Notes under the pieces: generated by a model
What the model was told of the DNA's origin: nothing
Database searches by the model: none
What the model saw: only the letters and a program-made list of their open reading frames with translations
Assembly (NCBI RefSeq): GCF_003285545.1
Contig: NZ_QLNV01000018.1
Span: 1-64,000 of the forward strand
From: Sinomicrobium soli
GTDB taxonomy: Bacteria > Bacteroidota > Bacteroidia > Flavobacteriales > Flavobacteriaceae
DNA length: 64,000 nucleotides
Direction of reading: 5' to 3'
Shown: in pieces, positions 9,181 to 16,676 of the stretch
Numbering within the stretch: the first letter of the stretch is position 1
Layout: each line of letters starts with the position of its first letter
Position numbers and translations under genes: made by a program

Positions 9181-9222
9181 TATTTTGTGAATAAGTCCAA
9201 TTACCTGTCAATTTAGGTCAAA
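9181..9222 (-). promoter_or_regulatory. Shared regulon operator, copy C
   Basis: On the minus strand it reads TTTGACCTAAATTG, then GGTAATTGGACTTATT and CACAAAATA. Half-sites and spacing match copies A, B and D, although the first half is the most diverged (GACCTAAAT for GAACCAAAT). It lies between the AraC-type gene at 9230 and the thioredoxin-like gene that it precedes. Confidence 0.6.
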
Positions 9223-9229
9223 CCGCTTA

Positions 9230-10078
9230 CTATTTACTTGCATTCAAACGATAAGATGAAGGTGATACATTATACTTGTTGTGAAAACTTTTTGTAAAAT
9301 TGGCCAGGTCATTAAACCCGCAATCAAAGGCTATGTCTGTGATACGTTCATCGGAAACTAAAAGCAGTTCCGCTGCTCTCTCCAAACGTTTGTTTTTTAT
9401 ATAACTTGCTGGAGAGTCGTTGTATAATTTTTTAAATTCTCTTTTAAATGAGGAAACGCTCAAATTTGTTTTTTGCGCCAATTCTTCAACGCTGGTTTGT
9501 GAAAAGAGATTGGCATCTATAATTTGCTTGAACGTATAGGTCGTGTGCGAAAAAAGCTGGGATAATATAACTTGTATTGTTTCAAAATCCTGGGTCTGTG
9601 ATAATAAAAGAATGATTTCCTTTAGTTTCAAAATTAAAATTTCATCATTTACCAATGAAGGGTTTTCAAAATAAAACAAAAGGCTTTCAATGTATTTTTG
9701 AATTAAAAAATCATTATTAATAGCTCCTCTGGATTGGTTGGTTACTTGATTACTTTTTTGAAATATTAAAGGAATTTCTTTGTTATAGACTTTTTTTAAA
9801 ATATCAGTATGAAAAGTAACAATGATGACTTCACCATCGTTTTCCAAATCTGTATTCTGTATCTGTTTACCTGAATTAATGCAGTTTAACAATAAGGAAT
9901 GATGATTAGGGATTTTTAAATGGTCATTATCTGACTGATATTGCATTTCACCTTTTCGCATATATAAAAAGCAAGCCTGTTCTGCAACTGGAAAAGTGAA
10001 TTCAAAAGGGGGTTTCAGGCTAACCTTTTGAATAAAAGTCTTTCCAAATAATTCTATTTTTCTATAATCAGTTACCAT
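9230..10078 (-). CDS. AraC-family regulator of the thiol/Msr cluster (inferred)
   Basis: A 282-residue regulator. The N-terminal region is cupin-like and carries cysteines at residues 36 and 66. The C-terminal hundred residues hold two helix-turn-helix motifs, with IAFDCGFNDLANFTKSFH as the second. It is embedded among the redox genes, all on the same strand, and four operators with an AraC-style direct repeat flank it, so it is the best candidate for their regulator. The two N-terminal cysteines could allow redox sensing as in RclR-type AraC proteins, but this is only a suggestion. It lacks the operator in its own upstream region. Confidence 0.88.
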   Translation of the reverse strand: MVTDYRKIELFGKTFIQKVSLKPPFEFTFPVAEQACFLYMRKGEMQYQSDNDHLKIPNHHSLLLNCINSGKQIQNTDLENDGEVIIVTFHTDILKKVYNKEIPLIFQKSNQVTNQSRGAINNDFLIQKYIESLLFYFENPSLVNDEILILKLKEIILLLSQTQDFETIQVILSQLFSHTTYTFKQIIDANLFSQTSVEELAQKTNLSVSSFKREFKKLYNDSPASYIKNKRLERAAELLLVSDERITDIAFDCGFNDLANFTKSFHNKYNVSPSSYRLNASK

Positions 10079-10117
10079 TATATCTGTGATGTTTTAAGGA
10101 TTTGATCATTAATCGAT

Positions 10118-10167
10118 AAAACCCATTCAACATAAACTAAAGTAAGAAAATATGTTGAATGGGTTTT
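10118..10167 (-). terminator. Long hairpin after the OsmC-like gene
   Basis: A perfect 17-base stem: AAAACCCATTCAACATA at 10118-10134 pairs with 10151-10167, with a 16-base loop. It lies between the stop of the OsmC-like gene and the start of the AraC-type gene, both on the minus strand, and should terminate transcription from the former. The U-run on the minus strand is short (four bases). Confidence 0.7.
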
Positions 10168-10207
10168 AATAATATAGTTTATTACTCACATTTATAGTAT
10201 TCACTAT

Positions 10208-10624
10208 TTATTGAACAAGATGAGCTTCAGAACTGACAGGAATACTTAATGCTTGAGATATTAAACAATTCTGTTCAGCTCCTTTTGTAATGGCTTCAAA
10301 TTCTTCAGCACTGATATCCTGTATAGAACCCGTAATGGAAAGGTGTACCGAAATTATTTTAAAATTTTCCATTATTACAGAAGCTTCAGTATCTAATGCG
10401 TCTGGATTAAAACCTTTTTCCGACAAGGCAAAGCCTACCGCCATTGTAAAACATCCTGCGTGTGCTGCGGCAAGCAATTCTTCCGGGTTTGTCCCTTTCT
10501 CTTCTTCCGTAAAACGGGTCTTAAAACTATAATTGGTTTTGTTTAGAATTTCACTTTGTGTGGTTAAATTACCTTTTCCTTCTTTTACATTGCCATCCCA
10601 ATGTGCTTTTGCTGTTCTTTTCAT
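10208..10624 (-). CDS. OsmC-family peroxiredoxin
   Basis: A 138-residue OsmC/Ohr-family protein. The two reactive cysteines are at C58 in AAHAGCF and C120 in EQNCLISQ, with the conserved EELLAAAHAGC and NPEE context. Such proteins reduce organic hydroperoxides, using lipoyl or thiol donors, in the cytoplasm. It has no signal peptide. Copy D of the shared operator lies 67 bases upstream, tying this cytoplasmic peroxidase to the exported Msr and thioredoxin genes. Confidence 0.92.
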   Translation of the reverse strand: MKRTAKAHWDGNVKEGKGNLTTQSEILNKTNYSFKTRFTEEEKGTNPEELLAAAHAGCFTMAVGFALSEKGFNPDALDTEASVIMENFKIISVHLSITGSIQDISAEEFEAITKGAEQNCLISQALSIPVSSEAHLVQ

Positions 10625-10690
10625 TTTTATACTTTTTAAATTTTATTGTCATTATTGACCATACAAAATTGCAATGTAAAAAGATGAATA

Positions 10691-10730
10691 ACTTTGCAAA
10701 TCAGGTCAATTGTTAAAAGATTTGGTTCAA
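10691..10730 (-). promoter_or_regulatory. Shared regulon operator, copy D
   Basis: On the minus strand TTGAACCAAATC, then AACAATTGACCTGATT and TGCAAAGTTATTC. It is almost identical to copy A over the first and last parts. Downstream, TTTG (10 bases into the end) followed after about 19 bases by TACATTG could be the -33 and -7 promoter elements. It precedes the OsmC-like gene by 67 bases. Confidence 0.7.
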
Positions 10731-10777
10731 TTTTTTTCATCGCTTAAAATTAAATAAGGAATCATCTCAAATAATTA

Positions 10778-10822
10778 TTTGCATATGCGTAAGCGCTTAC
10801 CTATATTTGCGTAAGCACTTAC
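10778..10822 (+). promoter_or_regulatory. marR promoter with tandem operator
   Basis: A Bacteroidota-type promoter, TTTG at 10778-10781 and TATATTTG at 10802-10809 with a 20-base spacer, matches the TTTG/TAnnTTTG consensus exactly. Two copies of TGCGTAAGCRCTTAC, at 10786-10800 and 10808-10822, lie 22 bases apart; each contains the dyad GTAAGCRCTTAC (perfect in the first copy). One occupies the spacer and the other overlaps the end of the -7 element, so a dimer bound to either would block transcription. The MarR-like protein encoded 7 bases downstream is the likely ligand, giving autoregulation. Confidence 0.75.
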
Positions 10823-10828
10823 ATAACT

Positions 10829-11317
10829 ATGGAAAATGATTTTTTAGAGCGAATGGGATATGCTGCCCTGAGCAGTAGGCTTAAAAGATTAAGCGATGCC
10901 CTCCTATATAGTACAAATCAATTTTATAAACAACAAGGTTTAGATGTTGAGCCTAGTTGGCGCATGATTATTATTCTTTTAAGAGAAAAGAGCCCAATGA
11001 CAGTTAGTCAACTTTCGTTGGAAACCAAATTATCTCATCCAGCAGTAGTGCAGCTTACCAATAAAATGAAAGCCAAAGGATATTTAAAGTCTTCTGCAGA
11101 TCCGCAAGATGGACGTAGATCTTTATTAGAATTGACAACTAAGGCTGAAGAAGTACTTCCGCTATTACAAAAATGTTGGAAGGCTTGTAACATGACTATG
11201 AAGGAACTTACCAAGGGTAAAACATTGATTTTTGAAGTTTTAAAAGATATGGAAACCCAGATGGAAGCGGCAGATTATAAAACAAGAACCATTAAAAATA
11301 TGAATGAAAAGCTATGA
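10829..11317 (+). CDS. MarR-family transcriptional regulator
   Basis: A 162-residue winged-helix protein. Residues about 35-110 hold the MarR helix-turn-helix and wing (MTVSQLSLETKLSHPAVVQL, then DPQDGRRSLLELT). It starts at the ATG just after the tandem operator. Its stop overlaps the start of the LysE-type exporter gene by four bases (ATGA), so both are one operon, and the pair resembles known MarR-controlled efflux units. The ligand is unknown. Confidence 0.9.
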   Translation: MENDFLERMGYAALSSRLKRLSDALLYSTNQFYKQQGLDVEPSWRMIIILLREKSPMTVSQLSLETKLSHPAVVQLTNKMKAKGYLKSSADPQDGRRSLLELTTKAEEVLPLLQKCWKACNMTMKELTKGKTLIFEVLKDMETQMEAADYKTRTIKNMNEKL

Positions 11318-11928
11318 ATATAGATACTTTTATAGCATGGCTAGGAGTAATGTTGCCCTTGATGATTAGCCCTGGTCCGGCCAATATTGTTTTGGCAGGA
11401 GCAGGTATGAAACAAGGAGTTAAAAACTCCATTCCGTTAATTATTGGTATAAATACAGTAATTGTAAGTTATTCCCTAATTATTGGTTTAGGGTTGGGTG
11501 AATTCCTTCGGAGTTATCCAAAACTACTTTTTGGAATTAAAATGGCGGGCATTGTTTATATTTTTTACCTTTCTTATAAATTTTTAGTAATAAAGAATTT
11601 TAATTCAGCTAAAGCAAATACTAAAGTATATACTTTCTACGATGGTCTGATTTTGCAATTACTCAACCCTAAAGGTATTTTAATGCTTTTTTTAATGTTT
11701 TCCCTGTTTTTAAATCCAAATAAGAATCAAGCAATTCAAGTTCTTTCTATGGTTTTAATGTTGCTCATACTTGCAATTTTCTGTCACATTATATGGGTAA
11801 CTGGAGGGAATGCTATTACAAAATTTATTAAGCACGAAAAATCTCAGAAAATAGTAAATTACATCTTTAGTATTTCTCTCTCAATCGTAGCTATATGGCT
11901 TTTAATCGATGCCATTAAAAATCTTTAA
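11314..11928 (+). CDS. LysE-family exporter
   Basis: A 204-residue inner-membrane protein with six hydrophobic segments and the family signature near the start, MISPGPANIVLAGAGMKQG. LysE/RhtB proteins export amino acids or related small cations using the proton gradient. The second conserved part, LLNPKGILMLFLMF, is at about residues 108-121. It is translationally coupled to the MarR-type gene. The transported compound cannot be told from the sequence. Confidence 0.9.
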   Translation: MNIDTFIAWLGVMLPLMISPGPANIVLAGAGMKQGVKNSIPLIIGINTVIVSYSLIIGLGLGEFLRSYPKLLFGIKMAGIVYIFYLSYKFLVIKNFNSAKANTKVYTFYDGLILQLLNPKGILMLFLMFSLFLNPNKNQAIQVLSMVLMLLILAIFCHIIWVTGGNAITKFIKHEKSQKIVNYIFSISLSIVAIWLLIDAIKNL

Positions 11929-11969
11929 ACCTATAAACCTAATGAACCCCTTATATATTCCTTAAGTGT

Positions 11970-12560
11970 TTATTTCTTTAAAATTCCTTTCTCTACGCTT
12001 TCATCAATAAGTTTTTCTGCAAAATCCCAAATCGTATCAGAACCTTCTTTGATAACTTTTTTCTTATCATAAACTTTTTGATAAGGAACATTGAACTCCG
12101 CCCAAGTGCCACCATTATTAGATGCATTTTGCAAGAGCGGTTCCAGTCTGTCCATGGCTCTTGCAAATTTAGCTTCGTTGGTTTCGCCTGCTTCAAATTC
12201 TTCCCAAATTTCAATTAATTCGTTAGATTGTTCCGCTGGCAATAATCCAAAAATCCGTTTTGCCGCCAAAAGCTCTTCATCGGTATTTGTATGGTTTTTA
12301 GTGGTGTCATAGATGAAAGTATCGCCTGCATCAATTTCCACAATATCGTGTATCAAAACCATTTTTACAACTTTAAGAATATCAATGGACTTATTTGAGT
12401 GTTCTGCTAATACAATTGCCATCATCGCCAAGTGCCAACTGTGCTCTGCATCATTCTCATTGCGATCGCTATAAAATAGTTTAGTCTTTCTTTGAATGTA
12501 TTTTAGCTTATCAATTTCCTTGATGAATGCAATTTGCTGTATCAATTTTTCTGAAATCAT
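11970..12560 (-). CDS. HD-domain phosphohydrolase (YfbR/HDDC2-like)
   Basis: A 196-residue HD-superfamily protein. The metal ligands H40 (in NDAEHSWHLA) and H71-D72 (in LIHDIVEIDAGD) are present, together with the spacing of the YfbR/HDDC2 group of 5'-deoxynucleotidases. It would remove phosphate from deoxynucleoside monophosphates in the cytoplasm. It converges with the LysE-type gene and stands alone. Identification of the exact substrate is by family only. Confidence 0.88.
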   Translation of the reverse strand: MISEKLIQQIAFIKEIDKLKYIQRKTKLFYSDRNENDAEHSWHLAMMAIVLAEHSNKSIDILKVVKMVLIHDIVEIDAGDTFIYDTTKNHTNTDEELLAAKRIFGLLPAEQSNELIEIWEEFEAGETNEAKFARAMDRLEPLLQNASNNGGTWAEFNVPYQKVYDKKKVIKEGSDTIWDFAEKLIDESVEKGILKK

Positions 12561-12692
12561 ATTTTTTACTTGGTAAATTGAAATATTATTGATTATTCCA
12601 AAATCTCTCTGTATTCTTAGGCCAAAATAGTAATAGATCCTTACTACAAGTATAGAAAACCGGTTTTATTTTAAAAAATGCCGATTTATACT

Positions 12693-13481
12693 TCATGGAT
12701 TTACTCTTTTGTTCATCATATTCTTAACAAGATTGATAACTGTCTTTCTTGGAAGTATTCTTGGAACAAATGATAAGAGATAATTTGAAGTACCAACGAT
12801 CTTGTTACTTTCTCTTTTTAGCAATGCCTTAACACTATCTTTAACAACCTGCTCAGGCGTTGTACCCGGTATGCCCTCAGTATTGGCATTTGCAGTTTTC
12901 TGAAATTCGGTTGGCGTATTACCGGGACAAATTGCGGTAACGGTAATTCCTTTATCCACGTATTCTCCATATAAAGCTTCAGAAAAAGAGAGCACAAAAG
13001 CCTTGCTTGCAGCATATACGGCCATATATGGCCCTGGTTGTAAAGCTGCTCCAGAAGCTATATTGACAATACCCCCATTTTTATGATGTAGCATTTGGGG
13101 AAGTAATAAATGTGTTAAAGATACTAGAGAAGTTATATTTAAATGTATGGTAGAAGTATAGGTTTCCATTGATTCATCCAAAAAATTGGCCCATTGTCCA
13201 ATTCCTGCATTATTCACCAGTAGATCAACCATGATATTCTTGTTGATTAGTTGATCGACTATTGTTTTTGCTGAAGTAGGATTTGACAAATCGGCAATGA
13301 TATAAGATACCTTTATCTCAAATTTTGAAATCAAATCTGAAGATATTTGGGATAATTTATTTTCTGAACGTGCCGTAAGAACAAGGTTTATACCTTTTTT
13401 TGCTAATTCATAAGCAAAGATTTTACCAATACCAGAAGAAGCTCCAGTAATTAATGCTGTTTTATAAGGGAATTTTGTCAT
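12693..13481 (-). CDS. Short-chain dehydrogenase/reductase
   Basis: A 262-residue SDR from the ATG at 13479-13481; an open frame extends to a TTG at 13541 but adds an implausible 20-residue lead. TGASSGIG is at residues 12-19, NNAG at 90-93, and the catalytic set S143, Y156, K160. The sequence belongs to the DltE/SDR39U-like oxidoreductases. It follows the Crp-type regulator gene by 63 bases on the same strand, so that regulator probably controls it. Confidence 0.9.
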   Translation of the reverse strand: MTKFPYKTALITGASSGIGKIFAYELAKKGINLVLTARSENKLSQISSDLISKFEIKVSYIIADLSNPTSAKTIVDQLINKNIMVDLLVNNAGIGQWANFLDESMETYTSTIHLNITSLVSLTHLLLPQMLHHKNGGIVNIASGAALQPGPYMAVYAASKAFVLSFSEALYGEYVDKGITVTAICPGNTPTEFQKTANANTEGIPGTTPEQVVKDSVKALLKRESNKIVGTSNYLLSFVPRILPRKTVINLVKNMMNKRVNP

Positions 13482-13544
13482 TTTGTATATCAATGTTAAT
13501 AGTGCAAAGGGACAAAAAACAAACTTGAGACTACTTGACAATTG

Positions 13545-14126
13545 TTAGGAAACCAAATTTCTTCTTATTCTGCTAAGGCTTTCCGGTTTTATACCTATAA
13601 AAGAGGCAATATATTGTAAAGGGATATTTTTTGCAATATCAATCTGATTTTCAATAAGTTTTAAATAACGCTCCTTTGCCGTAAGTATAATCATATCCCT
13701 GTTGCGTTGTTCATTAAAAATAAGCAATTGTTCAAAGACCTTTTCTTCAAAAACACGCCATTTTTTAATTTTTTTTCTAAGGTTTTCCAAATTGGATTTT
13801 GTGATTTGAAGTAATTCACAATCGGTTACGGTCTCTACATTTTCAAAAGCTTTTGTACGGGTATTGAAACTTTCAAAACAAGTAATGAACCCTGAAGGGC
13901 AATTAATTTGAGTCGTTTTGTCTTCTCCATTATCCATATAATAAGTTCGTACAAATCCATTATTGATGAAGTAAAGGTTTTGTACAATTTTTTCTGTATC
14001 CTCAAGCAATGTGTTTTTTCTTACAGATATGGGTTCAAAAACTTGGGTTATAAGGTCGATATCTGTTTCCTCAAGTGAAATATATCGGGATATCAAACTA
14101 ATTATTCGTGAATGTTTTGAGTTCAT
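13545..14126 (-). CDS. Crp/Fnr-family transcriptional regulator
   Basis: A 193-residue protein with an N-terminal cyclic-nucleotide-binding-type beta-roll (residues 20-120) and a short C-terminal helix-turn-helix, PLQYIASFIGIKPESLSRIR. No Fnr-type cysteine cluster is present. Such small Crp-like regulators are frequent in Bacteroidota and usually lack a known ligand. It lies directly upstream of the SDR gene that it probably controls. Confidence 0.88.
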   Translation of the reverse strand: MNSKHSRIISLISRYISLEETDIDLITQVFEPISVRKNTLLEDTEKIVQNLYFINNGFVRTYYMDNGEDKTTQINCPSGFITCFESFNTRTKAFENVETVTDCELLQITKSNLENLRKKIKKWRVFEEKVFEQLLIFNEQRNRDMIILTAKERYLKLIENQIDIAKNIPLQYIASFIGIKPESLSRIRRNLVS

Positions 14127-14230
14127 TAAGATTAAATATTTCTGATGAATATGTGCTAATATATTTAAAAATCGAAACCCAGTTAATTAACAACCAAATT
14201 TGGGTTTATCATATAAATGATTATGAAAGG

Positions 14231-14411
14231 CTAGTGGACTTCTTGACTCCCTGGCTTCGCTAATGCCCATTTATAGCAGACTTCCTGTAACCTAACGCCT
14301 GTTTCTACCTGTTTGATGGCAAAACACGATCTGAGACTCAGTATATTTTGATCGTTTCATAAGCAAATAGTCTATTTAAAATTAAATATTTATCTGACCG
14401 AAATCCACTAG
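14231..14411 (-). mobile_element. IS3/IS407-type mini-element with 4-bp target duplication
   Basis: The element proper is 14235-14407 (173 bases). Its ends are inverted: TGGACTTC inward from the left and TGGATTTC inward from the right. CTAG flanks both sides (14231-14234 and 14408-14411), a 4-base target duplication as made by the IS407 group. Inside, an ATG at 14358-14360 on the minus strand, 47 bases from the end, starts MKRSKYTESQIVF, and the following frames give AIKQVETGVRLQEVC and KMGISEA, the beginning of an IS3-family orfA with two frameshifts. The rest of the transposase is deleted. The other bases of the 14127-14513 gap show nothing else. Confidence 0.75.
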
Positions 14412-14513
14412 TTTTAAACAATCAGGTCTAAAGGGAAGAGATCATAATGCTTTTATTTTTTTAAGCTTCTATTTTTTAATTCTGATTATTAATATTTTAT
14501 CATTTAAAAATTT

Positions 14514-15515
14514 TTACTCGATATCGTCAATGACGATTTTTCCTATACTTTTTCCACTTTCAATTAATGTGTGTGCGTGTTTTATAGTTTCCTCCGATAA
14601 ACCTATCAATCGGGTTTTGGCCGTCGTCTTTATTTTACCGGAGTCTATTAAGGAGCTTAATTGATTTAGAAATTTAGATTGCAATTCGGGATGGTATTCT
14701 TTTAATATCCTTGTGAATATCATTTGCCAGTGAATAGAGAAAGCGAATGTATTGGGGGTAATCTGGCTTAAAGCTTCGGGGCTTTCAATCAATGATAAAT
14801 GCCCATATGGACTTAACACTTTTAGAATCCAATGCATATGTTCGGCGGTATGGCTTGTAGAAAAAATCTGGTCAACCTGATGAAAGCCGATATCTTGTAA
14901 TTGTTGTTTTACATCACCAAAATGATCAACCACAAAATCGGCTCCCATTGATTTTACCCATTCTTCGGACTCTTTTCCGTAAGCGGTTGCAATAATTTTT
15001 AAATTGGTCTGTGCTTTGAGATATTGTATTGCTATTGAGCCCGTTCCTCCGGAACCTCCTATGATAAGAATGGAACTTACATTGGGGTAAGGTTGAAAGT
15101 TTTCATCGAGGATGGCACCTAATGCGGTCAAGGAGGTTAAAGGAACCGCTGCCGCTTCGTAGAATTGCAAAGAAGCCGGCTTATGTGCCACGACTCTGTA
15201 ATCCACAGAAACTAACTCCGCATAATTACCGTCTCTGGATACATCTCCCACACCATATACTTCATCTCCTACTGTGAAACCTTTGGTTTTCTTCCCCGTT
15301 TTTATGACAATTCCCGAGAATTCCCATCCCAAAATTATATGACCGTCTTCCGGAGCACTCACGGCACGCCTGATCTTTGTGTCGCCAGGGTTTACAGAAA
15401 ATGATTTTACCCTAATAAGCAAATCGTTATCATTCATTGTGGGGTCTGTTACCTCTGCCAATTTTATTGCAAAATCGTCCAGAGTATTTGCGTTTTGATA
15501 AATAAGTGCTTTCAT
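14514..15515 (-). CDS. Zinc-type alcohol dehydrogenase / quinone oxidoreductase-like protein
   Basis: A 333-residue protein of the medium-chain dehydrogenase superfamily, from the ATG at 15513-15515 (MKALIYQN); the frame is open further upstream but only over the operator region. The N-terminal GroES-like domain is followed by a Rossmann fold with IIGGSGGTGSIAIQYLKAQ. The zinc-ligand cysteines of true alcohol dehydrogenases are missing, so it is likely an NADPH-dependent quinone or enone reductase. It is divergent from the HxlR-type regulator gene, which starts 92 bases away and probably controls it through the dyad between them. Confidence 0.9.
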   Translation of the reverse strand: MKALIYQNANTLDDFAIKLAEVTDPTMNDNDLLIRVKSFSVNPGDTKIRRAVSAPEDGHIILGWEFSGIVIKTGKKTKGFTVGDEVYGVGDVSRDGNYAELVSVDYRVVAHKPASLQFYEAAAVPLTSLTALGAILDENFQPYPNVSSILIIGGSGGTGSIAIQYLKAQTNLKIIATAYGKESEEWVKSMGADFVVDHFGDVKQQLQDIGFHQVDQIFSTSHTAEHMHWILKVLSPYGHLSLIESPEALSQITPNTFAFSIHWQMIFTRILKEYHPELQSKFLNQLSSLIDSGKIKTTAKTRLIGLSEETIKHAHTLIESGKSIGKIVIDDIE

Positions 15516-15540
15516 ATGATGAATTTTTTCAACAAAATAA

Positions 15541-15597
15541 TTAACTTGTGTTTTGCAATGTAAATGTATATAAAACAACTTGCAAAAAACAAGTTAA
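15541..15597. promoter_or_regulatory. Dyad operator between quinone reductase and HxlR regulator
   Basis: A 57-base symmetric site. TTAACTTGT at 15541-15549 is the inverse of ACAAGTTAA at 15589-15597, and inner TTGCAA copies at 15553-15558 and 15580-15585 are placed exactly symmetrically around 15569. It fills most of the divergent intergenic space. HxlR-type regulators bind such dyads with ACTTG cores, so this is the likely control site for both genes. Confidence 0.7.
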
Positions 15598-15607
15598 ATA
15601 AAAATTT

Positions 15608-16030
15608 ATGAAAAATTTACAATCCCGTTCGGGATGTCCTATCAGCTATTCCTTAGATTTTATAGGGGATAAATGGAGTTTATTAATTATCAGGGACATG
15701 ATATTTTCAGATAAGAAATCATATAATGAATTCTTAGATTCAGATGAAGGAATAGCTACAAATATCCTGGGGAACAGATTGAAATTCCTGGAAAGTGAAG
15801 GATTTATCATCAAAAGAGATTCTCCAATTAAAAAGTCCAAGAAGAATTATTTTTTGACCGAAAAAGGTATTGCACTTATACCTATTATTTTTGAAATGGT
15901 TTTATGGGGGAAAAGATTCTCGCCTACAGAAAATCAAAATAAGGTTTTTGATGAAATCGAAGAAAACAAGGCTGAGTATATTTTAAAGTCGCAGCAAAAA
16001 TTAAGGGAACAGCTCAAAAGGGAGAAATAG
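15608..16030 (+). CDS. HxlR-family transcriptional regulator
   Basis: A 140-residue winged-helix regulator with the family signature, CPISYSLDFIGDKWSLLII at residues 9-27, where the early cysteine (C9) is the conserved redox- or aldehyde-sensing residue of many HxlR proteins. The wing NYFLTEKGIALIPII follows. It is transcribed away from the quinone-reductase-like gene, and the long dyad in between suggests control of both. A response to electrophiles such as quinones or aldehydes is plausible because of the cysteine and the neighbour. Confidence 0.9.
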   Translation: MKNLQSRSGCPISYSLDFIGDKWSLLIIRDMIFSDKKSYNEFLDSDEGIATNILGNRLKFLESEGFIIKRDSPIKKSKKNYFLTEKGIALIPIIFEMVLWGKRFSPTENQNKVFDEIEENKAEYILKSQQKLREQLKREK

Positions 16031-16197
16031 TTAGGAGTGTGTGACCCCGCATAATACTTAAAAAATGTTCGTCTGTGGTAGCGGGTTTAAATAATGAATA
16101 ATTTTCCAAAATCAACAAAAAGTGATAATACAGTCTAGGTTGCACAGGCTTTTATAGATTTAATGCAACCATTAACTAAACCTTGATATCCATACAT

Positions 16198-16355
16198 GGT
16201 TCTATAAATAATGCAGAATATCAACGACTATTTCCAAACGAACGGCTATCCGTGATTTACAGAAATTGATAAATAAAGAGTTCATTGAAAGAAAAGGAAC
16301 AACTGGTAAGGGAACTTCTTATATTCTCCGAACACAAACAGCAATGGGGTCATAA
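16198..16355 (+). pseudogene. Relic of a winged-helix C-terminal domain (Fic or AlbA_2 type)
   Basis: In two frames joined by one shift near 16226 the sequence reads GSINNAEYQR and then ISKRTAIRDLQKLINKEF and IERKGTTGKGTSYIL, ending in a stop at 16353-16355. This is the winged helix found at the C-terminus of Fic proteins and of AlbA_2/ATP-binding regulators (NxEYQxLxxISxRTAxRDLxxL). The enzymatic part is absent. I see no gene in 16031-16197, so this is a decayed 3' end. Confidence 0.6.
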
Positions 16356-16440
16356 AGGGGCCAAACGGGCCGCAATGTAGCCATGAATTTTTTGATTACA
16401 AATAAATTGTTCATTATCAATGGTTTTGAATGACCCCATT
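16343..16440. repeat. 11-bp inverted repeat pair
   Basis: AATGGGGTCAT at 16343-16353 is the exact inverse of ATGACCCCATT at 16430-16440, 76 bases apart. It overlaps the end of the winged-helix relic. It may be the scar of a small mobile element or a long hairpin; no target duplication was found. The stretch 16441-16520 shows nothing. Confidence 0.45.
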
Positions 16441-16520
16441 ACCGATTAAGCAGCCAACATATCTACCAGAAGTTTTAAATCCTCTATTAATTGGTTCGAG
16501 TTTTGTACCATATCGTTCAC

Positions 16521-16552
16521 AAAAGAGGCTGTCTTTTTAGACAGCCTCTTTT
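16521..16552. terminator. Bidirectional rho-independent terminator
   Basis: A 13-base perfect stem, AAAAGAGGCTGTC at 16521-16533 with GACAGCCTCTTTT at 16540-16552, and a six-base loop. A-tracts and T-tracts on both sides allow use in both directions. It stands between the HxlR side and the end of the minus-strand AraC-type gene at 16677. Confidence 0.85.
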
Positions 16553-16676
16553 TATTTTAAAAAGTATCAATAATATTTCTTTAATAGACGGTTCGATTTT
16601 TTTAGAGAGTTAGGCTAAAAATGGATTCGAACCAAGTTGAGACAAAATTTAAATTTGCACTCTTGAATAAAATATA

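Noticed and set aside
9378-9392. AAACGTTTG, which resembles the LacI palindrome core
   Set aside because: It lies inside the AraC coding sequence and the flanking bases do not extend the symmetry.
16622-16660. CGAACCAAG followed by TTTGCA, resembling the shared redox operator
   Set aside because: The second half-site is missing and no gene starts in the right orientation and distance.
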